Shown here one piece after another: positions 1-8,624 of a DNA stretch of 64,000 bases (position 1 is its first letter; each line of letters begins with the position of its first letter). The translations under genes were made by a program, and so were the position numbers. Source of the DNA: Ignavibacteria bacterium (GTDB lineage: Bacteria; Bacteroidota; Ignavibacteria; SZUA-365); assembly GCA_016720835.1 (NCBI GenBank), contig JADKJW010000009.1, positions 62,001 to 126,000 of the forward strand. Reading direction: 5' to 3'. The notes below the pieces were generated by a model. It did not search any database, was not told the DNA's origin, and saw only the letters and a program-made list of their open reading frames with translations.

Positions 1-193
1 GCCGTACCATGCGGTTTTCATGCAATCACCGTGTGCGGATGGACCCATTCCCGGTATATCGCACCAATACCATGTTCATCATCCGCAATACCGGCGATAT
101 CGCGGCACCCCGCGATTGCTCCCCCACCGGCGAATCCCTATATTCGCGCTATTCGACACGCACTCATCATTCCCCATAAACCCGGAGGTTCGC
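1..193. other. Leader region upstream of the pspA-like gene
   Basis: No coding sequence that I can support lies here. The stretch should hold the promoter for the following gene pair, but I see neither a clear TTTG/TAnnTTTG promoter nor a sigma-54 element. The only firm signal is the ribosome binding site GGAGG at 183-187, just before the ATG at 194. Confidence 0.4.
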
Positions 194-859
194 ATGGCAG
201 GAATCTTTGCACGGATGACGGACATCTTCAAGGCCAACATCAACGACATCCTCGACAAGGCCGAAGATCCCGAAAAAATGATCAAGCAGATGGTCATTGA
301 AATGGAAGAGGCGGTGAACAAGGCCACGACGGCCGTGGGCTCCGCGATCGCGAACGCCAAGCAGCTCGAGAAGCAGCACACCGAGAAGAAAAAACTCGCC
401 GACGAATGGCAGGACCGCGCGATGAAGGCCGTCAATGCTGGTCGCGACGACCTCGCCCGCCAGGCGCTCGAAAAGAAGAACATGTTCTCGAAAGCCGCGA
501 CGGACCTCGAGATTCCGCTCGCAGAGGCGCAGAAGACATCGACGCTGCTGCGCGGCCAGCTCGAACAGCTCAAGGGCAAACTCGACGAAGCGCGCGTCCG
601 CCAGGGAACGCTCATCGCCCGTCACCAGGCGGCGCAGGCGAAGAAAACCATCGCGCAGAGCATGTCGGGAATCGGCGACGGCGCGTTCGCGAACTTCGAC
701 AAGTACGAGCAGAAAGTCATCAAGGCCGAATCCGAGGCGGATGCGTTCTCGGAACTCGCGGGCGAGACCACGTCGCTCGACGACGAGTTCAAGAAACTCG
801 AAGCCGGCAGCGGCGTGGACGACGAACTGGCGCAGCTCAAGCTCGCCGCGGGCAAGTAA
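194..859 (+). CDS. PspA/IM30 (phage shock protein A) family protein
   Basis: This 221-residue protein belongs to the PspA/IM30 family, peripheral inner-membrane proteins that polymerise on stressed membranes. The N-terminus (MAGIFARMTDIFKANINDIL) is the amphipathic helix typical of the family. It is followed by the diagnostic segment with DPEKMIKQMVIEMEE and then almost continuous charged coiled coil. The length matches PspA (about 220-230 aa). I chose the ATG at 194 because GGAGG precedes it and family similarity begins exactly there; a longer in-frame reading from position 20 adds unrelated sequence. No pspF, pspB or pspC is visible. The next gene, 36 nt downstream, is YbjN-like and probably co-transcribed. 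Family assignment is firm; the role in this organism is inferred. Confidence 0.93.
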   Translation: MAGIFARMTDIFKANINDILDKAEDPEKMIKQMVIEMEEAVNKATTAVGSAIANAKQLEKQHTEKKKLADEWQDRAMKAVNAGRDDLARQALEKKNMFSKAATDLEIPLAEAQKTSTLLRGQLEQLKGKLDEARVRQGTLIARHQAAQAKKTIAQSMSGIGDGAFANFDKYEQKVIKAESEADAFSELAGETTSLDDEFKKLEAGSGVDDELAQLKLAAGK

Positions 860-895
860 TCACCTCAGATCAATCAATCGGCAGGAGATATCCGT

Positions 896-1699
896 ATGTC
901 ACAAATCGTCGACGCCACTCTGCAGAAAATCAGAGCCTACCTCCACGAGATTTACGCGGCCGACACCGACAACTTCACCGAGGTCGACAACTCCTTCGTT
1001 GTCACGCGAGGTTCGGCAGCCGTGCACGTCACCGTGTCGCCGCTCACGGAAACGGACTGCGTCGTTCAGGCGCTGTCCTACGTCGTGACGGGCGCGCGCA
1101 TCAGCCCCGAGCTGCTGATGAAGCTCATGCATCTCAACAACACGTTCCCCTTCGGCGCCTTCGGACTCCTCTCCGACGACACCATCACCTACAGCCAGCG
1201 CGTGGCCGGCGCGCACCTCGATGTCAACGAGCTGAAGCTCACCATCGACTGGGTCGCACATGTCGCCGACGAGACGGACGATGCGATTCGCCAGGTCGCC
1301 GGCGGCCGCCGCGCGGTGGACGCCGACGCGAAGGCGATCTTCTACGTCGCGCCTGCTCCCGCGAAGAAGGCCGCGCCCGCGAAGAAGGCCGCGCCCGCAA
1401 AGGCCGCACCCGCGAAGAAGGCCGCGCCCGCGAAGAAGGCCGCACCCGCGAAGAAGGCCGCGCCCGCGAAGAAGGCCGCGCCCGCGAAGAAGGCCGCACC
1501 CGCGAAGAAGGCCGCACCCGCGAAGAAGGCCGCACCCGCGAAGAAGGCCGCACCCGCGAAGAAGGCCGCGCCCGCGAAAAAGGCCGCACCCGCGAAGAAG
1601 GCCGGACCCGCGAAAAAGGCCGCACCCGCGAAGAAGGCCGTACCCGTGAAGAAGGCCGCACCCGCAAAGAAAGCCGCGCCCGCGAAGAAAAAACGCTGA
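896..1699 (+). CDS. YbjN-domain protein with a Lys/Ala/Pro-rich repeat tail
   Basis: 267 aa. Residues 1 to about 150 resemble the YbjN / type III chaperone-like fold, an alpha-beta domain of small cytosolic proteins of mostly unknown role. The rest, from about residue 154, is a run of roughly nineteen six-residue AAPAKK units ending in KKKR, strongly basic like bacterial histone H1-type tails (Hc1/AlgP-like). Such tails bind nucleic acids in other proteins, so this one may tether the domain to DNA, RNA or anionic membrane; that is inference. The ATG is preceded by AGGAGA at a good distance. It lies 36 nt after the pspA-like gene, and a strong terminator follows it, so the two probably form an operon. 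The tail is low-complexity and its copy number may vary. Confidence 0.85.
   Translation: MSQIVDATLQKIRAYLHEIYAADTDNFTEVDNSFVVTRGSAAVHVTVSPLTETDCVVQALSYVVTGARISPELLMKLMHLNNTFPFGAFGLLSDDTITYSQRVAGAHLDVNELKLTIDWVAHVADETDDAIRQVAGGRRAVDADAKAIFYVAPAPAKKAAPAKKAAPAKAAPAKKAAPAKKAAPAKKAAPAKKAAPAKKAAPAKKAAPAKKAAPAKKAAPAKKAAPAKKAAPAKKAGPAKKAAPAKKAVPVKKAAPAKKAAPAKKKR
1356..1690 (+). repeat. Tandem 18-bp repeat encoding AAPAKK units
   Basis: An in-frame array of 18-bp units (roughly gcgcccgcgaagaaggcc) makes up the 3' half of the YbjN-like gene. About nineteen units are present. Most are identical or differ at synonymous sites; one is a residue short, and a few near the end vary (G or V replacing A). The purity and whole-codon unit length suggest recent expansion that can change length without shifting frame. 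Confidence 0.95.
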
Positions 1700-1720
1700 T
1701 CGGGAACACGGAACTGGATT

Positions 1721-1752
1721 GAGCGCCGGGAACATCCCGGCGCTCATTTTTT
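1721..1752 (+). terminator. Rho-independent terminator after the pspA-ybjN pair
   Basis: A perfect 10-bp stem (GAGCGCCGGG paired with CCCGGCGCTC) closes a 5-nt loop and is followed by ATTTTTTG. It sits 21 nt after the stop of the YbjN-like gene, ending that transcription unit before the DUF72 gene. Confidence 0.93.
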
Positions 1753-1783
1753 GTTACACGAGCATCACGGAAAAGGCACGCGG

Positions 1784-2542
1784 ATGGATATTCGACTCGG
1801 AACGTCGGGATGGAGCTATGCGGATTGGGTGGGGCCGTTTTATCCGGAAGCAACGAAACAGGCGCAGTACCTCCGGGAATACGCTCGACGCCTGATCACC
1901 GTGGAAATCGATTCCACTTTTTACGGCATTCCGCGCGCGACCACGGTGGAACGCTGGGCCAGGGAGACGCCGGAACACTTCGAATTCTCGGCGAAATTTC
2001 CGCAGAGCATCACGCACGGCGACAGTCTGCGCGACGCGGCGCCGGAGGCCCTCGCCTTCATCGAGCGCATGTCCGCCCTCGGGGAGAAACTGGGTCCGCT
2101 GCTCCTGCAGTTTCCGTATGGATTCAAGAGCGACGCCTCCGATGATCTCGCGGCCTTCCTCGCGAAGTTGCCGCCCGATTTCAAGTACGCGCTCGAGGTC
2201 AGGCACAAGAGCTGGCTGAAGGAGCCGTTTTTCGACCTGCTCACCGCGCACGGCGTGGCGCTCGCGCTCATCGATCACCCGTGGATGCCGAAGCTCGACC
2301 GGGTCACGGCGGACTTCACCTACCTGCGCTGGCTCGGCGACCGCAAGGCCATCGAGAAGGATTTCAGCGCGATCCGCGTCGACCGCACGGCGGACCTCCT
2401 GCGGTGGAAGACCATCGTCGAATCCATCGCCGGCGACGGACGCACCGTGTACGGGTATTTCAACAATCACTACGCGGGACATTCCCCCGCATCGCTCTCG
2501 ATGTTTTCGGAGATGCTCGGACCGCGCAAGACCGCGCGCTGA
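1784..2542 (+). CDS. DUF72 (YecE-like) family protein
   Basis: 252 aa, matching the DUF72 / YecE family, TIM-barrel-like proteins found in many bacteria without an established reaction. The N-terminus MDIRLGTSGWSYADWVGPFY is the hallmark opening, and the conserved EIDSTFY, FSAKFP and YFNNHYAGHSP segments follow in the usual order. I chose ATG 1784 because the family motif starts immediately after it; a TTG at 1751 would place the start inside the preceding terminator. The gene is flanked by that terminator and a convergent membrane-protein gene, so it is probably monocistronic. Family membership is firm; function is unknown. Confidence 0.9.
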   Translation: MDIRLGTSGWSYADWVGPFYPEATKQAQYLREYARRLITVEIDSTFYGIPRATTVERWARETPEHFEFSAKFPQSITHGDSLRDAAPEALAFIERMSALGEKLGPLLLQFPYGFKSDASDDLAAFLAKLPPDFKYALEVRHKSWLKEPFFDLLTAHGVALALIDHPWMPKLDRVTADFTYLRWLGDRKAIEKDFSAIRVDRTADLLRWKTIVESIAGDGRTVYGYFNNHYAGHSPASLSMFSEMLGPRKTAR

Positions 2543-2584
2543 CGCGCTGCGCCGTGCCCCCGGTCCGCCCCGCGTCGCGACCGT

Positions 2585-3577
2585 TCAGACCAGCGGGTAC
2601 GGGGTCTCGATCAGCGGATTGCCGTCTCGGTGTGCGGCGGCGTCGTTGAACTCGCCCTTGCGCGCGCGAAGATCGAAGTACATCACGACGAGGTACACCG
2701 ACTGCAGCAGCAGCTGCAGCACCGTGCTGAGCGCGATCATGACGGAGTACGCGATCACCATGCCGGTGACCATGTCGTAGATTTTATCGGGGCTCATGTC
2801 GGGCGGCGCGTTGGAATGCATGTTCGGCAGCATGTTCGCGAAACTGCTGAACATCGCGATGAAGGCGACGGGCATCACGACAAACGAGGCGGCCATCTGC
2901 GCCGCGAAGCTGAGGAGCAGGAGGATCCCGAACGTGCGCCACCAGTTGTCCGACACGAGGTAGCTGCTGCGCACGAAGGAATGCAGCACCGTGTCGCCTT
3001 CATACGACACGATCACCTGGCAGAACATCCAGCGCAGGGACAGGTACATCACCACGGGAATCGCCGCGACGATGAGGAAGATGGCGATCACGATCACCCC
3101 CTTCACGGGGATGAAGAACAGCGCGTACGGGACGAGAAGGATGGAGCCCAGAGCCGCTGCCTGCAGCATCCACATGCCGATGATGCGCGCCCAGCGGATG
3201 CCCGCCACCGTGCGGATCGCTTCGCCCCAGGTGATCGGCCGATCCTCCACTTCGGAGGCGACCACCACCATCATCGCGCCCTGCGCGAGCAGCGCGGACA
3301 CCGTCAGCACGAGGAGCCCGCCCGCGAAAAGCAGCAGTGCCGGCAGCAGTCGAAGGAACACATCCTGCATGAAGTCCTGCGGCGCCATCGCCGGTCCTTC
3401 GGCGATCCACACGGCAACCTGGTGCGCGACGGCGTACATCGAGAGACCGAGCATCGCCGCGCCGGGAAGGAGGACGACCACGCTGATGATCAGGTTTCTC
3501 GTGATCGTCTTCCCGACGAGCCGCACGGCGCGTTCGAAGATCTCGCCGACCGTCATGCCTTGCACGGGTACTGTCAT
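2585..3577 (-). CDS. Multi-pass integral membrane protein of unknown function
   Basis: 330 aa with about six strongly hydrophobic segments (roughly residues 27-50, 80-100, 130-155, 158-180, 222-248 and 265-295). It opens with an amphipathic stretch (MTVGEIFERAVRLVGKTITR), an arrangement seen in glycerophosphodiester phosphodiesterase membrane-domain-like and DUF7544-type proteins. No catalytic motif is visible. The ATG at 3577 has GGAG just upstream. It converges on the DUF72 gene (42-nt gap) and is divergent from the small gene at 3741. I do not recognise a specific function. Confidence 0.75.
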   Translation of the reverse strand: MTVPVQGMTVGEIFERAVRLVGKTITRNLIISVVVLLPGAAMLGLSMYAVAHQVAVWIAEGPAMAPQDFMQDVFLRLLPALLLFAGGLLVLTVSALLAQGAMMVVVASEVEDRPITWGEAIRTVAGIRWARIIGMWMLQAAALGSILLVPYALFFIPVKGVIVIAIFLIVAAIPVVMYLSLRWMFCQVIVSYEGDTVLHSFVRSSYLVSDNWWRTFGILLLLSFAAQMAASFVVMPVAFIAMFSSFANMLPNMHSNAPPDMSPDKIYDMVTGMVIAYSVMIALSTVLQLLLQSVYLVVMYFDLRARKGEFNDAAAHRDGNPLIETPYPLV

Positions 3578-3740
3578 CGCGCCTCCGTTGATCTGTGGTC
3601 GAGGTCAAGTTTCAGAAATCTATGAAAATCGCCGTCCATTTCGAATAGCCCCGCCGCGCGGCTTTGAGAAAAGGCGGGAAACTCGGATATTGAGGCTTGG
3701 CTTCACAGGCCGTCCGGAGAACTCATCACCAAGGGCACCC

Positions 3741-3998
3741 ATGCTTCCCAAAGTCAAACTCGCATCCCCCGACGGGCTCGAGGCGAAAGCCTACGCCGCC
3801 ATTGCGGATATTCCCACGCTGGAACTCAACGACAGGAACCGGCTCGGATACCATGTGTATCTCTTCCTGAACAAGGAGTGCGCCACGCTGCGTGAGGCCG
3901 TGCATGTCGCGCAGGCCCGGATGCGCATCAGCGATGACGAAGCCTTCACACGCATTGCGGCGTCGCTGCGCGAGGAAGGCTTCACGGTCGATGCCTGA
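3741..3998 (+). CDS. Small conserved-type protein, 85 aa, unknown function
   Basis: A predicted cytosolic protein without signal peptide or membrane segment. It contains a hydrophobic-plus-helical pattern (HVYLFLNKECATLREAVHVA) and ends SLREEGFTVDA. The start at 3741 fits the length and leaves the 163-nt divergent spacer free for promoters; a much longer in-frame opening upstream runs antisense to the membrane protein gene and is not credible. Its last 8 nt overlap the next gene, so the two are translationally coupled. No family is recognised. Confidence 0.6.
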   Translation: MLPKVKLASPDGLEAKAYAAIADIPTLELNDRNRLGYHVYLFLNKECATLREAVHVAQARMRISDDEAFTRIAASLREEGFTVDA

Positions 3999-4215
3999 CC
4001 CCGGACCTGCCGTGCAGCCGCTCGAGGAAAAACTTCGCGCGGAACTCCGGCACTGCCCGCACTGCGCGTACGCGATCGCGGATCCGCTCTCGGACCGCTG
4101 CCCGCGCTGCTACGCGCTGGTACCGCGCATGGAGACCAACTGCGGGGAATGCTCGCACCAGGGATCGTGTGAATTCGCGCTCGCGGCGCATCGTGCGCCG
4201 GGGCGTTCAGCCTGA
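3991..4215 (+). CDS. Small zinc-ribbon protein, 74 aa
   Basis: Two CxxC pairs (CPHC and CPRC) separated by about fifteen residues, with DPLSDRCPRCYALVP between and after them, form a rubredoxin/zinc-ribbon knuckle. Further cysteines follow in CGECSHQGSC, which could be a second metal site. The ATG lies inside the end of the previous gene (8-nt overlap), supporting an operon with it and, 30 nt on, with the STAS gene. Metal binding is a strong prediction; the partner or function is unknown. Confidence 0.7.
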   Translation: MPDPGPAVQPLEEKLRAELRHCPHCAYAIADPLSDRCPRCYALVPRMETNCGECSHQGSCEFALAAHRAPGRSA

Positions 4216-4245
4216 CTTTTCCAACTTCATAGAAGGAACCGAGCA

Positions 4246-4617
4246 ATGAGCATGAAAGAAATGATTTACGGCGACGTTGTCGTGCTGTCCGTCTCCGGCA
4301 ACATGCTGGGCGATTCGGAGACCGTCACCCTGCGCGAACGCGTCAAGACGCTCGTCGCCGAAGGGTTCCTCAAGATCGTCCTCGATCTCACGCACGTGGC
4401 GTGGGTGAACAGTTCCGGGCTGGGCGCGATGATCTCGTCGCTCGCGACGGTCAGCAAGAAGGGCGGCGACGTGCGCATCGCGAACATCACCGACAAGATT
4501 CAGAGCCTCTTCCTCGTCACGCAGCTCGTGAAGGTCTTCAAGACCTTCGAATCCAACGAGCGCGCGGTCGCGAGCTATCAGATCGACCCGGTGTCGGGCA
4601 TCGCCGTCGCGGAGTAA
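4246..4617 (+). CDS. STAS-domain protein (anti-sigma factor antagonist type)
   Basis: 123 aa, a single STAS domain of the SpoIIAA/RsbV type. In such proteins phosphorylation of a serine controls binding to an anti-sigma factor or other kinase partner. The signature IVLDLTHVAWVNSSGLGAM covers residues 44-62; its NSSG carries the candidate phospho-acceptor serine, although the residue before it is Asn where many family members have Asp. AGAAGGAAC precedes the ATG. No anti-sigma kinase is adjacent. A second STAS protein (32387-32737) heads the Ton operon. Confidence 0.88.
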   Translation: MSMKEMIYGDVVVLSVSGNMLGDSETVTLRERVKTLVAEGFLKIVLDLTHVAWVNSSGLGAMISSLATVSKKGGDVRIANITDKIQSLFLVTQLVKVFKTFESNERAVASYQIDPVSGIAVAE

Positions 4618-4633
4618 CTCCCGCGCGTCCATG

Positions 4634-4653
4634 CGGAGGCCGCGCAGCCTCCG
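4634..4653. terminator. Hairpin between convergent STAS and DUF2723 genes
   Basis: CGGAGGC and GCCTCCG pair around a 6-nt loop in the 56-nt gap between two convergent genes. There is no T-tract on either side, so it is only a weak terminator candidate. Confidence 0.35.
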
Positions 4654-4673
4654 GAGCGATCACGCACCGCTCG

Positions 4674-6602
4674 TCAGCGCATGGACATCTGCATGGCGGC
4701 CGCATTCCGCTCCCGCCACTGCAGCGCCTGCTGATTGCCGGGCTGGAATCCGAGCGCGCGATCGAAATATCGCGCCGCGTCCGAGTAGCGCTCCATGCCG
4801 TTCAGCCATGCGCCGCGGTTGATCAGCATCGCCGCGTAGATGTTGATCATGTTGTCGATCAGCCGGTCGGAATGCGCGTACGGACGGTATTCGAAGGCGT
4901 CCCAGACCGGCGCGTCCGCGGATGGCGGCGCGTCCGGCGCATAGAGGCGGAACGCGAGCCCCTCGGGCACCCGTTCGTATCCCGGCGCGAGATGCTTCTC
5001 CATCTCGATGGTCATGTACACGGGCCGTGTGTCGATGCTGCGCGACACGAAGGCCGCGATCATGTCGTTGAAGCGCTTCTCGATGACCGCGGGATCGTAC
5101 GGCGTCCCATGCTCGAACTTGTCGAGCTCCACGAGGAACAAGCGGATTTCGGATTCGCAACGCCGATACAGTTCGGGCGCGCCGCGTTTCAGCTGCAGGA
5201 AATACCAGGAGCGGCGCAGGAGTTCCTTGTCGATGATGGTCAGGTCCGGACGCATCTTCTTCACGTGCTGATAATAGAGCGAGGCGGACACCCAGTAGTC
5301 CCATTGATACGACAACACCAGCGCGTTCGGCTTCAGCGAGCGGAACATGTTCATCGTGTAATCCTCCACCAGGGTGTTGTCGCGCTCCGACACGCGGCCG
5401 AAGTGCAGGCCGCCTGAGAGACCGACGAGCAACGCCGCCGCGCCGAACACCACCGCGGGCTTCGTCTGCCCGAACCAGCGAAGCAGCGCCCAGAGGCCGA
5501 ACGCGCACCACATCCCCGACACCAGGTACGCGAGCAGGAAGTACGAATCGATGTCGTGAATGTCGTAGTTGATCGCCCATCCGACGCAGGACGCGAAGAG
5601 CAGAAGCAGCATCACGCCGGTCCTGCGATGCCGGATGAGCGCGAACACCGCGCCGATGATGGCCAGTGGCACGCCGACGAACGCGAACTCCGACGGAAAG
5701 GACGTGAGGAAATACGAGAACTGCCGCTTCGCCGCATCCGCGCTCGCGAAAATCCACACGCTGTACTGCTTGCCGGACACATGCCAGAGGATGCGCTCGA
5801 GCGAGACGGGATTGCCCCAGTTGAGCACGGGATCCGACGCGGCGCGCAACGGCAGGTACAGATACGGCAGCAGTCCTGCCGCGAAGGCCGGGACGGCGAT
5901 CGCAATGCGTTTCCACGACGAGGCGCCCCACCCTTCCTTCCAGAAATACGTCACGAGCAGCGAGACCGCGAGGTACACCGTGGTCATGTGATTCGAAAAC
6001 GAGAGGCCGAGCACGAACGCGAAGAGCAGGAAGCGTCGCGACCGTCTCCGTTCGTCGAGCGCGGCGTCGAACAGCGCCGTCGCGAACAGCCAGAGGATGA
6101 TGACGAGCAGCGGCAGATGCAGCGCGTACACTTCGATGGACAGCGACGTTTTCCACCACGTCTCGGAGAAGGCGGTGAACAGCGCGCCGAACCAGGCCAG
6201 TCCGAGCCGCGCCTCGTCCGCAAGCGGCTGCGGACGCTTCAGCGCGGCGCCGTTCTTCTGCCGGCCCTTCGCCGCGGCAGGCACGCGCCTGCTGTCCGCG
6301 AGACCGAGGAGAAACCAGAGCAGATGCACCAGCGCGCCTGTCCCTATCGCGGCCAGCACGGCGGAGAGGATGTTCAGGAGGAGTATCGGCTCGCCGAAAG
6401 GCAGATGCGACCAGAGGCCGGCCAGCATGGTGAACAGCGGATAGCCCGTCGGATGCGCGATGCCGAAGGTGTACGCCGCGGTGGCAAGCTCGCCCGCGTC
6501 GATGAAATCCACGGACGGCGCGAGGGTGAACAGCGACAAGGCGAATGCCGCGGCTCCCGCCGCGAGTGCCGCGAGGTGACGACGCTGTGGGGTGATGGTC
6601 AT
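4674..6602 (-). CDS. DUF2723 family membrane protein (putative glycosyltransferase)
   Basis: 642 aa. The opening region contains SLFTLAPSVDFIDAGELATA and AHPTGYPLFTMLAGL. This is the DUF2723 signature, characteristic of large Bacteroidota membrane proteins related to GT-C-fold protein O-mannosyltransferases (annotated as GT117 in some cases). About ten hydrophobic helices occupy residues 10 to about 390, followed by a soluble C-terminal part ending near a TPR-like segment (YSDAARYFDRALGFQPGNQQ). The acidic DAGE motif in the first loop is the likely catalytic or metal site. It lies 36 nt after a paralogue, so the pair is co-transcribed. Glycosyl transfer is a family-level inference; the substrate is unknown. 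Confidence 0.87.
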   Translation of the reverse strand: MTITPQRRHLAALAAGAAAFALSLFTLAPSVDFIDAGELATAAYTFGIAHPTGYPLFTMLAGLWSHLPFGEPILLLNILSAVLAAIGTGALVHLLWFLLGLADSRRVPAAAKGRQKNGAALKRPQPLADEARLGLAWFGALFTAFSETWWKTSLSIEVYALHLPLLVIILWLFATALFDAALDERRRSRRFLLFAFVLGLSFSNHMTTVYLAVSLLVTYFWKEGWGASSWKRIAIAVPAFAAGLLPYLYLPLRAASDPVLNWGNPVSLERILWHVSGKQYSVWIFASADAAKRQFSYFLTSFPSEFAFVGVPLAIIGAVFALIRHRRTGVMLLLLFASCVGWAINYDIHDIDSYFLLAYLVSGMWCAFGLWALLRWFGQTKPAVVFGAAALLVGLSGGLHFGRVSERDNTLVEDYTMNMFRSLKPNALVLSYQWDYWVSASLYYQHVKKMRPDLTIIDKELLRRSWYFLQLKRGAPELYRRCESEIRLFLVELDKFEHGTPYDPAVIEKRFNDMIAAFVSRSIDTRPVYMTIEMEKHLAPGYERVPEGLAFRLYAPDAPPSADAPVWDAFEYRPYAHSDRLIDNMINIYAAMLINRGAWLNGMERYSDAARYFDRALGFQPGNQQALQWRERNAAAMQMSMR

Positions 6603-6638
6603 GGGTCAATCCTGCAGATGAATGCGTACCGGAACACG

Positions 6639-8624
6639 TCAGAACGGTCGGCTCGCGGCCTCGAGCGCGAGCTTCCACTTTCGCCAGCGCTCGCTGGCGT
6701 CGAATTGCCGGAAACCCGAGGCCCGCTCGAAATATCCCTCGGCCTCGCGGCGGCGTCCCTGCGCGTACAGCCAGTATCCGCGGCGCGCGAGCAAGCGGAA
6801 GTACCGGCCCTCCACGAGACGGTCGTACTCATTGACGCGCCCGGGAGGCCTCGTCACGAAATCATCCCAAATCCTGGTCACGGGCGCCAGCGAATCGGTC
6901 AGTGGGTATACGCGCAACACCATGCCCTCGGGAATGGCGTCGCAGTTCACCGGCACGATCGCGTCCATCGCCGCGGTGACGCAGACGGGCCTCGTCGGCA
7001 GGGAGGTCTCGATGATGCGCGTCAGGATGGCATCGTGCCGCGCGGCGAGGGTCGCGACCGCGACAGCTTCCCCGCGGGAGCGGCGCGCGAGGGTTGCAAG
7101 GTATTCGTCGATCTCGGGCTTCGCGGCGCCCGTCACACCCGGAGCGCGCCGTTGCAGTTGCGCAAGATACCACGGTCTGCGCGTCAACCTCGCGTCGATG
7201 ACGACCACGTCCGTCCTGAACGGCGCACCCGCGCGCCCGCCCGCGGCCTGCAGGTAGAGCGAGGGAGAAATGAACATGGGCCATTCGTCGGAAATGACCA
7301 CGGCGCCCGGACGGAGGGATTCGAAGATGTTGCGCGCGTAATCCTCGGCGGCGTGACTGCCACGTTCCGATGCCTGCGTGTAGCCGCTCGCGGCATGCAG
7401 CCCGATTGCGCCCAGGATGTACAGCGTGCCGATGAAGGCCACCCAGCGCCTGCGGGCGGAGAGCACCGCGTGCATGCCGGCGGCGAGGAAGGCCGCGATC
7501 GCCAGATACGCCGGCAGAAAATGCGGCCCGACGTCGAGCAGCGGGGCCTGGATCGCCCAGGCACAGGCGGTGAGAAACAACAGCGCCAGCACCCATCCCG
7601 CGGCGGCATTGCGCCTGAACAGGGAGACGACGCCGACAAGCAGGAGCGGCGCGAGGGCGTATCCGAACTCCGCGGGAAAACGATCCGCGAAATACTCCGC
7701 CTGCAACAGCGGAATGTCCCACGACGCGAACAGCGCGCCGCGGAACTGCGCGCCCGTGACGTGCTCGATGAAGCGTCCGAGCGTGGACGGATCGCCCCAG
7801 TTCATGGCCGGCGCGAAGCGCGCGCGCACGCCGAGCAAGACGTACGGCAGCAGTCCCATCAGGAAAAACGGCAGCGCTTTCCCCAGCGCGAACCAGCCGG
7901 CTCGCCGGATGCCGAAGCGCCGCAGGTGCAACAGCAGCAGCGCGGGCAGCAGTACCGCCGCCAGCGGATGCGCGGACAGCGCCAGCCCGAAGAGCAACGC
8001 GCCGACGTAGGCCCGCTTCATCCTTCGCCCCGGCGCAAGCCCCTCGTCGAGGAAGCACGAGAGGAACACCCACAGGCACGCCGCGATCAGGCAGAGCGCC
8101 AACGCGTAGGTTTCGGTGATGAGCGAGACATTCCACCAGGTCGGCGAGAACGCGAGCGTCCACGCACCAAGCATGCTCGCGAAGAGCAGCGCGGCGGTGT
8201 CGCGCAGCATGCCGCTCTCGGAGGCAGCCTCCCGGGCCGCACGGTCCGTGTCCAGATTATTCGGACGTTGTTGTCCGATAATGAGGCGCAGCGTCAGCGC
8301 GAAGAAAAACAGACCCGCGGCGGAACAGACCGCCGAAAAGGCGTTCAGGACCCGGATGACGCTCAGTTCCGGCAGCACCCCCGACAGCACGCCGGACGCG
8401 AGCGCATGGTACAGTGGATACGCGCCCGCCCAGAGGCCGGCGAGCAGCACGTAGAGCGGGGAGCCCGGAGGAGGAGGCACGCCGAACGTCCACGCCGCCG
8501 CCGCCAGCGCGCCGGAATCGACATAGCCCACGGACGGCGACAAGGTCACCAGGTACACGATGCCTGCCACTGCCGCGCACGCTGCGGCGGCGCGTGGCGC
8601 ACGGCGCGAGGAGCGGTCGCTCAT
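6639..8624 (-). CDS. DUF2723 family membrane protein, second paralogue
   Basis: 661 aa, with the same architecture as its downstream neighbour: YLVTLSPSVGYVDSGALAAA and PGSPLYVLLAGLW replace the corresponding family motifs, then about ten membrane helices, then a soluble part ending in a TPR-like ARRGYWLYAQGRRREAEGYF. In this copy the first-loop acidic motif reads DSGA rather than DAGE, so the conserved Glu is missing, a possible sign of divergent or reduced activity. The start ATG overlaps the stop of the ABC ATPase gene (ATGA at 8621-8624), showing translational coupling. The opening frame continues upstream only because of the frameshift in that gene. Confidence 0.87.
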   Translation of the reverse strand: MSDRSSRRAPRAAAACAAVAGIVYLVTLSPSVGYVDSGALAAAAWTFGVPPPPGSPLYVLLAGLWAGAYPLYHALASGVLSGVLPELSVIRVLNAFSAVCSAAGLFFFALTLRLIIGQQRPNNLDTDRAAREAASESGMLRDTAALLFASMLGAWTLAFSPTWWNVSLITETYALALCLIAACLWVFLSCFLDEGLAPGRRMKRAYVGALLFGLALSAHPLAAVLLPALLLLHLRRFGIRRAGWFALGKALPFFLMGLLPYVLLGVRARFAPAMNWGDPSTLGRFIEHVTGAQFRGALFASWDIPLLQAEYFADRFPAEFGYALAPLLLVGVVSLFRRNAAAGWVLALLFLTACAWAIQAPLLDVGPHFLPAYLAIAAFLAAGMHAVLSARRRWVAFIGTLYILGAIGLHAASGYTQASERGSHAAEDYARNIFESLRPGAVVISDEWPMFISPSLYLQAAGGRAGAPFRTDVVVIDARLTRRPWYLAQLQRRAPGVTGAAKPEIDEYLATLARRSRGEAVAVATLAARHDAILTRIIETSLPTRPVCVTAAMDAIVPVNCDAIPEGMVLRVYPLTDSLAPVTRIWDDFVTRPPGRVNEYDRLVEGRYFRLLARRGYWLYAQGRRREAEGYFERASGFRQFDASERWRKWKLALEAASRPF

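Noticed and set aside
195..211. TGGCAGGAATCTTTGC as a sigma-54 promoter for pspA
   Set aside because: It lies inside the coding start of the gene and its TTGC is one base off the required spacing.
1356..1690. CRISPR array in the 18-bp repeat
   Set aside because: There are no unique spacers; the units are contiguous and in frame in a gene.
406..1722. Plus-strand frame overlapping the pspA-like and YbjN-like genes
   Set aside because: It is out of frame with both genes and covers the 18-bp repeat, which is open in several frames.
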